In this document: in pieces, positions 1-5,081 of the stretch
Numbering within the stretch: the stretch's first letter is position 1
Layout of the letters: every line of letters begins with the position of its first letter
DNA from: Planctomycetota bacterium
GTDB lineage: Bacteria > Planctomycetota > Planctomycetia > Planctomycetales > Planctomycetaceae
Assembly: GCA_023429275.1 (NCBI GenBank)
Contig: JAEYWB010000878.1
Coordinates: forward strand, 1 to 5,219
DNA length: 5,219 nucleotides
Reading direction: 5' to 3'
The notes under the pieces: model-generated
What the model saw: only the letters and a program-made list of their open reading frames with translations
Told to the model about the DNA's origin: nothing
The model's database searches: none
Program-made: the position numbers and the translations under genes

Positions 1-653
1 TGGTAGCCGAGGTCGGTGTTGATCTCGCCGCCGGTCGGGCTCTTCGAGTAGTCGAGGCTCAGCAGGACGCGGCACTTTTCCGGCTGCCAGTGGCGGTACA
101 TGTAGATCTCGTCCTTGATCGTGAACTCCTTGCCGAAAGGCTTGGCGATCGGGTTCTCGGGATCGTGGCCCGTGAATGTCACGACGTTTCCGGCGTTCCA
201 CGGGTGGCCGATGAACGTCCCCCCCATCATGTCCCAGTAGGGTTCGTAGTTGTGGAAGGTGTCTCCGGCGGAGTGGAAGCCGAGGATGCCGTGCCCCTTC
301 TGTCTGGCCCACTCGTCAAAGAAGTACTTCTTCGCCTCGTCGCTGATCGGGAGGTCGCCGGTCGTGTAGAAGCCGACGATGTCGTACTTCTGGAGGTTCT
401 CCTTCGTGAAGTCGTTCTTGCAGTCCTGGGTGCAGTCGACCTTGAAGAGGCCGGTCTTCTGGCCCAGTTCCGTCAGGGCGACTTCGGCCGGGGCGAGCTG
501 CCTCTCCTTGCGGTTCACGGAGCCGTGCCTGAACCCCACGCTCTGCGTGACGAACAGCATCCGAAGCGGCTTCGTCTCTTCAGCGAAGACGGCGGGAGAC
601 GCCGCCGCAGCCAGAAGGCCGAGCGCCACGGTCAGGAATGAACGACGCAGCAT
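1..653 (-). CDS. ThuA-domain exported protein, C-terminus beyond window
   Basis: The first 217 residues are present and the reading frame is still open at the left edge, so roughly the last quarter is missing compared with the usual ThuA-like length of about 250-300. Residues 1-24 form a signal peptide with a hydrophobic core and an AVFA cleavage site. The start LRRSFLT also resembles a twin-arginine motif, so Tat export is possible. The mature part has the ThuA-like (class I glutamine amidotransferase-like fold) pattern: an opening strand RMLFVTQSVGFRH (31-43), then IVGFYTTGD (92-100), FHSAGDTFHNYEPYWDMMGG (126-145), IGHPW (148-152) and DEIYMYRHW (181-189). The ATG at 653 is preceded by GAGAGGAA at 5-base spacing. 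ThuA was named from trehalose utilisation, but these planctomycete homologues have no proven substrate; a periplasmic role in sugar or glycoside handling is only a guess. The family call is strong, the function unknown. Confidence 0.9.
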   Translation of the reverse strand, partial: MLRRSFLTVALGLLAAAASPAVFAEETKPLRMLFVTQSVGFRHGSVNRKERQLAPAEVALTELGQKTGLFKVDCTQDCKNDFTKENLQKYDIVGFYTTGDLPISDEAKKYFFDEWARQKGHGILGFHSAGDTFHNYEPYWDMMGGTFIGHPWNAGNVVTFTGHDPENPIAKPFGKEFTIKDEIYMYRHWQPEKCRVLLSLDYSKSPTGGEINTDLGY

Positions 654-658
654 GGAGG

Positions 659-671
659 TTCCTCTCGAGAG
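659..671 (-). promoter_or_regulatory. Shine-Dalgarno of the ThuA gene inside a palindrome
   Basis: On the minus strand GAGAGGAA (666-659) lies five bases before the ATG. It overlaps the perfect 10-base palindrome CTCTCGAGAG (662-671), so the ribosome site could pair with the CTCTC just upstream. The motif supports the chosen start. Whether the pairing matters for expression is not shown. Confidence 0.5.
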
Positions 672-832
672 CTTGGAAGGAATCAGGGATGTCGAACGGT
701 TGCCGGAGAGACCGGCCTGCCGGGACGCCAGTCGGACATACGGGGGAGATCTTACGCCTTCGGAGGAGGGGCGGAGAGTCTCGGGCTTGTCTTTCGGTCC
801 GCCCGCGACGACGGGATGCTGCTGGCCCGGCG

Positions 833-2137
833 CTATTGTGCGGGGGGGGTGCTCCGGATGGCGTACAGCGCGTCGTACGTCCGGAGGTAGAGCGTGCCGT
901 CGGCGATCGCCGGAGATGCGGCGATCGGTTCCCCAAGAGAGTTCTCGGCGACGACTTCCAGGGTGTCGACTCCGGAGCGGATGACGGTGACCGTGCCGTC
1001 GCGCGCGGTGAAGTAGATGTGCCCGTCGGCGTAGACGGGGCTGCTGCGGTAGACCGCGCCGTGGATCCGCCCTTCAAAGATGACCTTGCCCGTCATCAGG
1101 TCGAGACAGGCGAGCCGGGCATCCATGTTGAGGTAGACGCGGTCGCCGACGATCAGCGGGCAGGGGACGTCCGGCGTCCGCTCGTACGTCCAGAGGACGT
1201 CGGTGGTCGACTTGGTGATGTTCCCCTGGATCTGGCTGGGTGGCTTGATGGCGACGACCGGGCCCTTTTTCGCGCTCGGAATGACGATCGCCCGGTTGGA
1301 GAGGCCCGGGGAGGCGACGAGGCGAAGCGTGCCATCGTAGTTGCTGTTGAACCGTGACGGGCCATTGAGGCCTTCCAGCCGCCAGAGTTCCCGGCCATCG
1401 TCAAGGGCGAAGCCGACCGTGCAGTCGGCGCCATGGGTCACCAGGCTGCGGGACTTGCCGTCGTCGAAGATGAGTGCCGAGGCGTAAGAGTGCTTGCATT
1501 CCGACTTCGGTTCGGCCCGGCGGTCGATGGCCCAGATCTCCTTGCCGGTCGCCTTGTCGAGCTTGACGACCTTGCCGACCGTGTAGTCGGTGCTCATCGT
1601 TCCGTGAATGAGCTGCAGATAGAGGTGCCCCTCGTCCAGGGCGGGGGTGGAGGTCATCCCGAACTGGATGTCGATCTTGCCGTAGCGGTCCTGGACGTCG
1701 AGCTTCCAGACTTCGTTCCCGTCGCGATCGAAGCACGCAAGCACGCCGTTGCCGAAGAACGCCCAGACATGCTGACCGTCGGTCGCGGGGGAGGGGGCGG
1801 CGGAGTTTCCTTCGCCCGATCGGGCGTCCTTATTGCCGGAGCCGCACTTCTTCCGCCAGAGCTCCTTGCCGTCGAGGGAGAAGCCCATCAGGTAGAGGTC
1901 ATCCTCGATGACGGTCGTCAGGAACAGTCGTTTGCCGGCGATGCAGGGGGTGGAACCTGCGGGGCCTGGCAAGGGGGTGCGCCAGGCCACGTTCTGGGTT
2001 TTGGACCAGGTGGTCGCGATACCGGATTCCGTGGAGAGGCCGGTCCCGCTGCGACCTCGCCATTGCGGCCAGTCGCCGGCATTCAGCGAGGAGGCAAAGA
2101 CGAGGCAGAATACTGTCAGGAAACAACGCACGGGCAT
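833..2137 (-). CDS. Secreted PQQ-like beta-propeller repeat protein
   Basis: A 434-residue protein. Residues 1-20 (MPVRCFLTVFCLVFASSLNA) are a Sec-type signal peptide and the mature protein begins GDWPQWRG, a common opening of planctomycete exported propellers. Repeated strand motifs of the PQQ/BamB type follow: GFSLDGKELW (85-94), CFDRDGNEVWKLD (135-147), KLDKATGKEIW (192-202), GFALDDGRELW (242-252), CLDLMTGKVIF (344-354) and LYAIR (424-428). With weaker copies between them this fits a seven- or eight-bladed propeller filling the whole mature chain. I see no extra catalytic domain, so it may be a binding or scaffold protein and need not bind PQQ. The frame stays open back to a TTG at 2212, but the ATG at 2137 is preferred because the signal peptide starts there; no clear Shine-Dalgarno precedes it. 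The next gene on this strand is the ThuA gene, 179 bases downstream, and both products are exported. Ligand unknown. Confidence 0.9.
   Translation of the reverse strand: MPVRCFLTVFCLVFASSLNAGDWPQWRGRSGTGLSTESGIATTWSKTQNVAWRTPLPGPAGSTPCIAGKRLFLTTVIEDDLYLMGFSLDGKELWRKKCGSGNKDARSGEGNSAAPSPATDGQHVWAFFGNGVLACFDRDGNEVWKLDVQDRYGKIDIQFGMTSTPALDEGHLYLQLIHGTMSTDYTVGKVVKLDKATGKEIWAIDRRAEPKSECKHSYASALIFDDGKSRSLVTHGADCTVGFALDDGRELWRLEGLNGPSRFNSNYDGTLRLVASPGLSNRAIVIPSAKKGPVVAIKPPSQIQGNITKSTTDVLWTYERTPDVPCPLIVGDRVYLNMDARLACLDLMTGKVIFEGRIHGAVYRSSPVYADGHIYFTARDGTVTVIRSGVDTLEVVAENSLGEPIAASPAIADGTLYLRTYDALYAIRSTPPAQ
842..849. repeat. G8/C8 homopolymer at the 3' end of the propeller gene
   Basis: Eight consecutive G on the plus strand read as ACC CCC CCC GCA near the end of the propeller gene, encoding T-P-P-A just before the final Gln and the stop. 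Slippage here would change only the last few residues. Confidence 0.8.
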
Positions 2138-2182
2138 AAGCAAGCTCGACCTGGTAGACCCTGTCGCGGCGTCCGCCAAACG

Positions 2183-2206
2183 GACCGTGGTCGTTGATCG
2201 ACCGTG
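2183..2206. repeat. Direct repeat GACCGTG, 17-base period
   Basis: GACCGTG occurs at 2183-2189 and 2200-2206, ten bases apart. It lies 46-69 bases upstream of the preferred start of the propeller gene, in its leader or promoter zone. Same-face tandem sites of this kind can bind a dimeric regulator, but no regulator can be named, and a chance repeat is possible in GC-rich DNA. Confidence 0.3.
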
Positions 2207-2213
2207 CGACAAT

Positions 2214-2258
2214 GTCTGGCAGTCTGGCGCGCTCCCTGGAGAGCGTCAACCAGTCTGC
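2214..2258. repeat. Short repeats GTCTGGC and CAGTCTG with a small hairpin
   Basis: GTCTGGC occurs at 2214-2220 and 2222-2228 (8-base period), and CAGTCTG occurs at 2220-2226 and 2251-2257. Between the latter pair lies a 5-bp inverted repeat, CGCTC (2230-2234) and GAGCG (2241-2245), with loop CCTGGA. The cluster is in the gap between csrA and the propeller gene. No function can be assigned. Confidence 0.3.
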
Positions 2259-2285
2259 AAGCAGGCCTTCTGTTCTGTGGACTCA

Positions 2286-2328
2286 CCTGATTACGCGTCC
2301 GGCAGAATGGCGCGTACCAGCAGTCAGG
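2286..2328 (-). terminator. Imperfect hairpin after csrA, possible terminator
   Basis: A two-part inverted repeat begins about 36 bases past the csrA stop. The outer arms are CCTGA (2286-2290) and TCAGG (2324-2328); the inner arms are TACGCG (2292-2297) and CGCGTA (2311-2316) around a 13-base loop. There is no T-run on the minus strand after it, so it is not a classical intrinsic terminator. It could be an RNA 3'-end stabiliser, or an element of the leader of the next gene. Confidence 0.3.
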
Positions 2329-2364
2329 CTCAGTTCAGACAGAACAGGGAGAGACGGATCGAGC

Positions 2365-2568
2365 TCAAGCCTGGCCGGCGAGCTCCGGGACGCGCTGTGA
2401 GGACTCAGCGGTTCCGCAGTGCATCTCGATTTCCGACCGGATGATGCTGATTCCGCGCGGAGCGGTGATTCCAAGCCGAACGCGGTTCCCCTGAATCGAG
2501 AGGACCTGGACCTGGATGTTTTCGTCGATGACGATCGACTCACTGAGTTTCCGACTCAAGACAAGCAT
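2365..2568 (-). CDS. csrA: CsrA RNA-binding post-transcriptional regulator
   Basis: A 67-residue protein beginning MLVLSRKLSESIVI, unmistakably the CsrA/RsmA family. CsrA acts as a homodimer in the cytoplasm, binding GGA motifs in mRNA leaders and usually blocking ribosome access. Residues known to contact RNA in this family are present: L4 and R6 in the first strand and R44 in SIIRSEI (41-47). The core GNRVRLGITAP (27-37) is intact, and the last 16 or so residues are a variable tail, as is usual. The frame is open upstream to 2631, but the ATG at 2568 matches the conserved family start and has a good AAAGGAG five bases before it. No fliW or flagellar gene is visible nearby. It is divergent from the metallopeptidase gene across a 373-base gap. 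The leader carries GGA-loop hairpins that suggest self-repression. Confidence 0.97.
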   Translation of the reverse strand: MLVLSRKLSESIVIDENIQVQVLSIQGNRVRLGITAPRGISIIRSEIEMHCGTAESSQRVPELAGQA

Positions 2569-2583
2569 GGCTACTCCTTTGCC
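2569..2583 (-). promoter_or_regulatory. csrA Shine-Dalgarno in a GGA-loop mini-hairpin
   Basis: Reading the minus strand, GGC (2583-2581), AAAGGAGTA, then GCC (2571-2569) directly precede the ATG. The Shine-Dalgarno AAAGGAG (2580-2574) thus lies in the loop of a 3-bp stem and contains the GGA core that CsrA proteins bind. The stem alone is weak. CsrA autoregulation at its own Shine-Dalgarno is known in E. coli; here it is inferred. Confidence 0.5.
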
Positions 2584-2604
2584 GTATACAGAGAGACCGA
2601 CAGT

Positions 2605-2617
2605 GCGGTCCTCCCGC
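2605..2617 (-). promoter_or_regulatory. csrA leader hairpin with AGGA loop (candidate CsrA site)
   Basis: On the minus strand GCGG (2617-2614), GAGGA and CCGC (2608-2605) form a compact 4-bp GC stem with GGA in the loop, the form preferred by CsrA. It lies 37-49 bases upstream of the csrA ATG, a distance that a CsrA dimer could bridge to the Shine-Dalgarno site. Confidence 0.5.
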
Positions 2618-2655
2618 AAGGTGCAGTTCATGTGCCATTTAGGCAGGTTCCTTTA

Positions 2656-2686
2656 GTGCGTCTTCGAAATCGGCCGAAGAATGCAC
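2656..2686. promoter_or_regulatory. 10-bp interrupted hairpin in the csrA leader
   Basis: The arms are GTGC (2656-2659) with GCAC (2683-2686), and TCTTCG (2661-2666) with CGAAGA (2675-2680). The loop is eight bases and there is a small G versus AT internal loop. It is followed on the plus strand, ten bases later, by a T5 run, and on the minus strand by TAAAGGAA. It lies 88-118 bases before the csrA ATG, probably in the leader if the promoter is further out. A terminator role is unlikely because no gene ends here on either strand. Confidence 0.45.
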
Positions 2687-2711
2687 AAAGTTACATTTTT
2701 CTGAGCTGGAT

Positions 2712-2756
2712 GCCGCTCCTCTGGCTTGATTTCCTGCAGTTCTGCAGTCGAGCGGC
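2712..2756. promoter_or_regulatory. Two-stem inverted repeat upstream of csrA
   Basis: Outer arms GCCGCTC (2712-2718) and GAGCGGC (2750-2756) enclose 31 bases. These include an inner hairpin CTGCA-GTTC-TGCAG (2734-2747), which at DNA level is two CTGCAG palindromes two bases apart. It may be an RNA fold or a protein site; neither is established. Confidence 0.35.
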
Positions 2757-2869
2757 TGGTCGATTGGCATTCAGTATGGCGTGCGGGCGAGCAGCACGGC
2801 CCGTGGCGGGGCAGGGGAGATCTGATCGTTTTTCCACCAGAACGGCCCCAAGGCTGCTGCTATCCCTCG

Positions 2870-2900
2870 TCCGGCCGGCGTGAAAGAATGCCGGTCCGGA
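2870..2900. promoter_or_regulatory. Strong GC-rich hairpin before the metallopeptidase gene
   Basis: TCCGGCCGGC (2870-2879) pairs completely with GCCGGTCCGGA (2890-2900) apart from one bulged T at 2895, giving a 10-bp stem with a ten-base loop, GTGAAAGAAT. It ends 41 bases before the metallopeptidase ATG. No T-run follows on either strand, so an intrinsic terminator is unlikely. A leader structure, an operator or a dispersed palindromic repeat are the alternatives. Confidence 0.5.
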
Positions 2901-2941
2901 GGCAGTCGAGTCTCCCAGGCGCTCAACGGGAATGGAATTGA

Positions 2942-4132
2942 ATGAAGGTCTTCTGGTGTGACAACTGTGGACAGCTCGTCTTCTTCGAGAACTCGCAGTG
3001 TGTGACCTGCGGCTGCAACCTCGTTTTCGTTCCCGACGCGATGGCGATGCGGTCGTTTCGCCTGTCGGCGATCGATCCGGCCACGGGAGCACTCGATACC
3101 GACAAGGACTGGAAGGTCTGCGCGAACTACCGCCAGCACGATATCTGCAACTGGGGGGTCCCGGTGGCCGACAGCAATCCACTCTGCCGATCGTGCCGGC
3201 TGACTCGGGTCATCCCCAACCTGGATGTCCCCGAGAACGTCGTGCGGTGGTTCCGGCTCGAGGGGGCCAAGCGGCGGCTGCTGTACACGCTGATGACGCT
3301 CAAGCTGCCGATCGAAGGGAAGGCGGGACCGACCGACGAGAACGGCCTGGCGTTTGAGTTCCTCGCGGATCCGACGCCCGACGCCGCGACCGTGATGACA
3401 GGGCACATGCATGGGACAATTACGGTCAGCGCGGCGGAAGCGGACGACGCCGAACGCGAACGGCGGCGGACCCTGCTCAACGAACCGTACCGCACCCTGC
3501 TCGGCCACATGCGGCATGAAGTGGGGCACTACTTCTGGGATCGACTGGTGCGGGACAACGACCGGGTCGAGAAGTTCCGCTCGGTCTTTGGAGACGAGCG
3601 GGCCGACTACTCGGCCGCCCTGCAGCAGTACTATTCCGCTCCTCCGTCGCTCGCGTGGCAGAACGGGTTCGTAACCTCTTACGCCAGCGCTCATCCCTGG
3701 GAAGACTGGGCGGAATCCTGGGCGCACTACCTCCACATCTGGGATGTGCTCGAGACGGCCGGTCATGCGGGGCTGCGGCTCCGTCCGAAGTTGAAGGAGG
3801 TGCCGAGCGTGAAGATCGAGCCGCCGGATCCGGGCTCACCCCCGTCGTTCGACCAGATGATCGCCGACTGGTTTCCGCTGACTTACGTCATCAACAACCT
3901 GACGCGGGGCCTCGGACAGCCGGACGGCTACCCCTTTGTGCTCTCGTTACCTGCGGTCGAGAAGCTGCGGTTCATTCACGAGACAGTCGCGGAGTTCGCT
4001 GCCTCAGGAGGAGAGCCGGCCGCCTCTTCGACCACAGGTGCCGCCTCGCCCGTCCCTGGATCCGCCGGGACCGTCCCTTCCACGACCGGTGAGACGCCCG
4101 TTCCTGTTTCCCCTGCCGCCGCGAAGCGTTAG
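2942..4132 (+). CDS. Zinc-ribbon putative metallopeptidase (Peptidase_Mx type)
   Basis: A 396-residue protein without a signal peptide, so probably cytoplasmic. The N-terminus is a cysteine-rich zinc ribbon: CDNC (6-9) and CVTC (20-23), then a second group C60, C69 and CRSC (82-85). A middle segment leads to the zinc-protease motif HEVGH (192-196), with H192 and H196 as likely metal ligands and E193 as catalytic base. A following HPWEDWAESWAHYLH block (251-265) is rich in acidic and His residues and likely supplies a third ligand. This order matches the putative zinc-binding metallopeptidase family (zinc ribbon plus Peptidase_Mx), whose substrate is not known. Residues 356-396 are a Pro/Ser/Thr/Ala tail that looks added to the family core, which ends near FIHETVAEFA (345-354). 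The ATG at 2942 fits because CDNC follows directly; its Shine-Dalgarno is weak. PaiB-type gene 91 bases downstream on the same strand, possibly cotranscribed. Confidence 0.88.
   Translation: MKVFWCDNCGQLVFFENSQCVTCGCNLVFVPDAMAMRSFRLSAIDPATGALDTDKDWKVCANYRQHDICNWGVPVADSNPLCRSCRLTRVIPNLDVPENVVRWFRLEGAKRRLLYTLMTLKLPIEGKAGPTDENGLAFEFLADPTPDAATVMTGHMHGTITVSAAEADDAERERRRTLLNEPYRTLLGHMRHEVGHYFWDRLVRDNDRVEKFRSVFGDERADYSAALQQYYSAPPSLAWQNGFVTSYASAHPWEDWAESWAHYLHIWDVLETAGHAGLRLRPKLKEVPSVKIEPPDPGSPPSFDQMIADWFPLTYVINNLTRGLGQPDGYPFVLSLPAVEKLRFIHETVAEFAASGGEPAASSTTGAASPVPGSAGTVPSTTGETPVPVSPAAAKR
4034..4111 (+). repeat. Three imperfect PVP-type repeat units in the metallopeptidase tail
   Basis: Residues 365-390 read as TGAASPVPGS, AGTVPSTT and GETPVPVS, three degenerate units with a G...(P)VP core. 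At DNA level the stretch has short inverted arms: GTCCC (4052-4056) against GGGAC (4067-4071), and GGGAC-C-GTCCC (4067-4077). I recall TGETPVP-like tails in other planctomycete proteins, which would suggest a dispersed repeat read through by the gene; this memory is unverified. Confidence 0.5.
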
Positions 4133-4141
4133 CGGCTCGGC

Positions 4142-4190
4142 ACAGGCCTGCCGAACCAGGACCGATGGCAGCGTGTCGGTTCGGCCTGTC
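4142..4190 (+). terminator. Inverted repeat after the metallopeptidase gene
   Basis: GCCGAACC (4150-4157) pairs with GGTTCGGC (4178-4185) around 20 bases, and ACAG (4142-4145) pairs with CTGT (4186-4189) across a four-base bulge. The structure begins nine bases past the stop. There is no T-run after it, so a Rho-independent terminator is doubtful. It may attenuate transcription into the next gene, protect the mRNA 3' end, or be part of the same repeat element as the protein tail before it. Confidence 0.4.
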
Positions 4191-4223
4191 GATTTCCCTC
4201 CGCGATCCCGGAGCCGATTCCGA

Positions 4224-4862
4224 ATGTATCTCCCCGTCGCGTTCGCAGAGACGGACCTGTCGAGGCTCCACGAGTTCATTGAGCAGAACAGCTTCGGGCT
4301 GTTGACGTCGCGGTTCGACGGCAAGCCGGTCGCGACACATCTTCCGTTTCTCCTGGAGCGTCCGGCGCGCCCGGGGGAGCGCGGCGCCCTCGTGGGTCAC
4401 ATGGCCAGGGCGAATCCCCAGTGGCGTGAGGCGGAAGGGGATGAGGTCCTCGCGGTGTTCAGCGGTCCGCACGCTTACATCTCGCCGGCGTGGTACGAGG
4501 CCGAGAACGTCGTGCCGACATGGAACTACGTCGCGGTGCACGCAACGGGGCCGTTTCAGCTGATCGACGATCCGGATGAGCTGCGGACGATTCTGCAGGC
4601 CACGGTCCGGAAGTACGAAGGGTCACGCCCAGCCCCCTGGCAGTGGGATGATTCCCTGCCGAGCGCGGAGCGGCTCCTGGCACACATCGTCGGCTTCCGG
4701 ATTCCGATCGAGCGCCTCGAAGGGAAGTGGAAGCTCAGCCAGAACCAGCCTGCGGACCGGCAGGAGCTTGTCATCCGGGGACTTGAGAAGGAAGGAACCC
4801 CGGACGGCCTCGGCATCGCGCGAGAGATGCGGGCGAGGCGCGGAACGACAGATGCCCCGTAG
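4224..4862 (+). CDS. PaiB-type FMN-binding split-barrel protein
   Basis: A 212-residue protein of the FMN-binding negative transcriptional regulator (PaiB) family, typical in length. Family signatures run along the chain: ATHLPF (37-42), GHMARANPQW (58-67), VFSGPHAYISPAWY (78-91), VPTWNYVAVHATG (97-109) and GKWKLSQN (167-174). The fold is a flavin-binding split barrel. PaiB of Bacillus subtilis is described as a repressor of sporulation and protease genes, but many members may act as flavin-dependent enzymes or sensors, and I see no separate DNA-binding domain. The frame is open far upstream, but the ATG at 4224 opens with MYLPVAF, the usual family N-terminus, and GGAG (4210-4213) stands ten bases before it. 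No paiA-like acetyltransferase is visible. It follows the metallopeptidase gene on the same strand after a 91-base gap with an inverted repeat. Confidence 0.93.
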   Translation: MYLPVAFAETDLSRLHEFIEQNSFGLLTSRFDGKPVATHLPFLLERPARPGERGALVGHMARANPQWREAEGDEVLAVFSGPHAYISPAWYEAENVVPTWNYVAVHATGPFQLIDDPDELRTILQATVRKYEGSRPAPWQWDDSLPSAERLLAHIVGFRIPIERLEGKWKLSQNQPADRQELVIRGLEKEGTPDGLGIAREMRARRGTTDAP

Positions 4863-4899
4863 CTCTCTCGATGGATTGACGATTTCGTCCCATTCTTGT

Positions 4900-4934
4900 C
4901 GCGAGGAGCTTCGGAATGGCGTGAGTTTCTCGCG
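4900..4934. other. Inverted repeat after the PaiB-type gene
   Basis: CGCGAG (4900-4905) and CTCGCG (4929-4934) are complementary across 23 bases, starting 37 bases past the stop. A second small hairpin, CGCAA-GTTG-TTGCG (4945-4958), follows. Neither is followed by a T-run on the plus strand. They could mark the 3' end of the transcript, but the evidence is weak. Confidence 0.3.
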
Positions 4935-4979
4935 CGGCTGATTGCGCAAGTTGTTGCGAAAACGACAAATGAATCAGAT

Positions 4980-4992
4980 TCCCGGCCCGGGA
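4980..4992. promoter_or_regulatory. Palindrome TCCCGG-C-CCGGGA
   Basis: Six-base arms around a single C, about 90 bases upstream of the adaptor gene start, framed by ATTCC (4978-4982) and GGAAT (4996-5000). It is too tight to be a stable RNA hairpin, so a protein-binding site is the more natural reading. GC-rich DNA makes such palindromes common, so this is uncertain. Confidence 0.25.
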
Positions 4993-5025
4993 GACGGAAT
5001 TGGCTTTCTCTGGGCGGCGCCGGTA

Positions 5026-5039
5026 ATTAGCATGCTAAT
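5026..5039. promoter_or_regulatory. Perfect 14-bp palindrome, candidate MarR/SlyA-like operator
   Basis: ATTAGCATGCTAAT is a perfect palindrome in an AT-rich island of otherwise GC-rich DNA. Its core TTAGCATGCTAA differs at one position from the SlyA consensus as I know it, TTAGCAAGCTAA. It ends 42 bases before the preferred start of the adaptor gene and 18 before the alternative start, a normal place for an operator of an efflux operon. The cognate regulator is not in the window. Confidence 0.55.
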
Positions 5040-5081
5040 GACAATTCTTGAGAGATCATGCTGCGCGCCGGAACTCCAGCC

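Larger units (their letters stand above)
2569..2941. other. Divergent intergenic region, no gene, rich in inverted repeats
   Basis: These 373 bases separate csrA (minus) from the metallopeptidase (plus). I see no convincing gene on either strand; open frames here lack family features and are open because of the base composition. The region must hold both promoters, but no convincing -35/-10 pair stands out, and planctomycete promoter consensus is poorly known to me. It contains five separable inverted repeats: 2569-2583, 2605-2617, 2656-2686, 2712-2756 and 2870-2900. There is also a small palindrome, CACGG-C-CCGTG (2795-2805). Confidence 0.7.

Noticed and set aside
90..641. Open frame on the plus strand opposite the ThuA gene
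   Set aside because: It is antisense to a clear ThuA-domain coding region, is Val/Leu/Arg/Glu-rich, and has no family features. High GC opens such shadow frames.
654..832. Small gene or terminator between the propeller and ThuA genes
   Set aside because: Only weak stems were found (for example GCCGG-AGAGA-CCGGC at 702-716), with no T-run and no credible small coding frame.
1433..2197. 254-codon plus-strand frame opposite the propeller gene
   Set aside because: Lies wholly across the propeller gene's 5' half and start, with composition of a complementary-strand shadow and no recognisable domain.
2138..2212. Upstream TTG start for the propeller protein
   Set aside because: It would place 25 polar residues before the signal peptide, which begins properly at the ATG at 2137.
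2569..2631. N-terminal extension of CsrA by 21 residues
   Set aside because: The frame is open, but the family begins at MLVLSRK and a strong AAAGGAG lies in the extension directly before that ATG.
2656..2700. Rho-independent terminator on the plus strand (hairpin then T5)
   Set aside because: The T-run begins ten bases after the stem and no plus-strand gene lies upstream to be terminated.
2771..3766. 331-codon minus-strand frame opposite the metallopeptidase
   Set aside because: The plus strand there encodes a zinc ribbon and an HEVGH motif in a continuous frame. The minus-strand product has no family features and overlaps both coding and intergenic DNA.
3936..4223. 96-codon N-terminal extension of the PaiB-type protein
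   Set aside because: It overlaps the metallopeptidase gene in another frame, is Arg/Ser/Pro-rich, and the family N-terminus starts at MYLPVAF.
5000..5029. TTGGCT-N18-TAATTA as a sigma-70 promoter for the adaptor gene
   Set aside because: The -10 half matches the consensus at only two positions, so the pair is not convincing.
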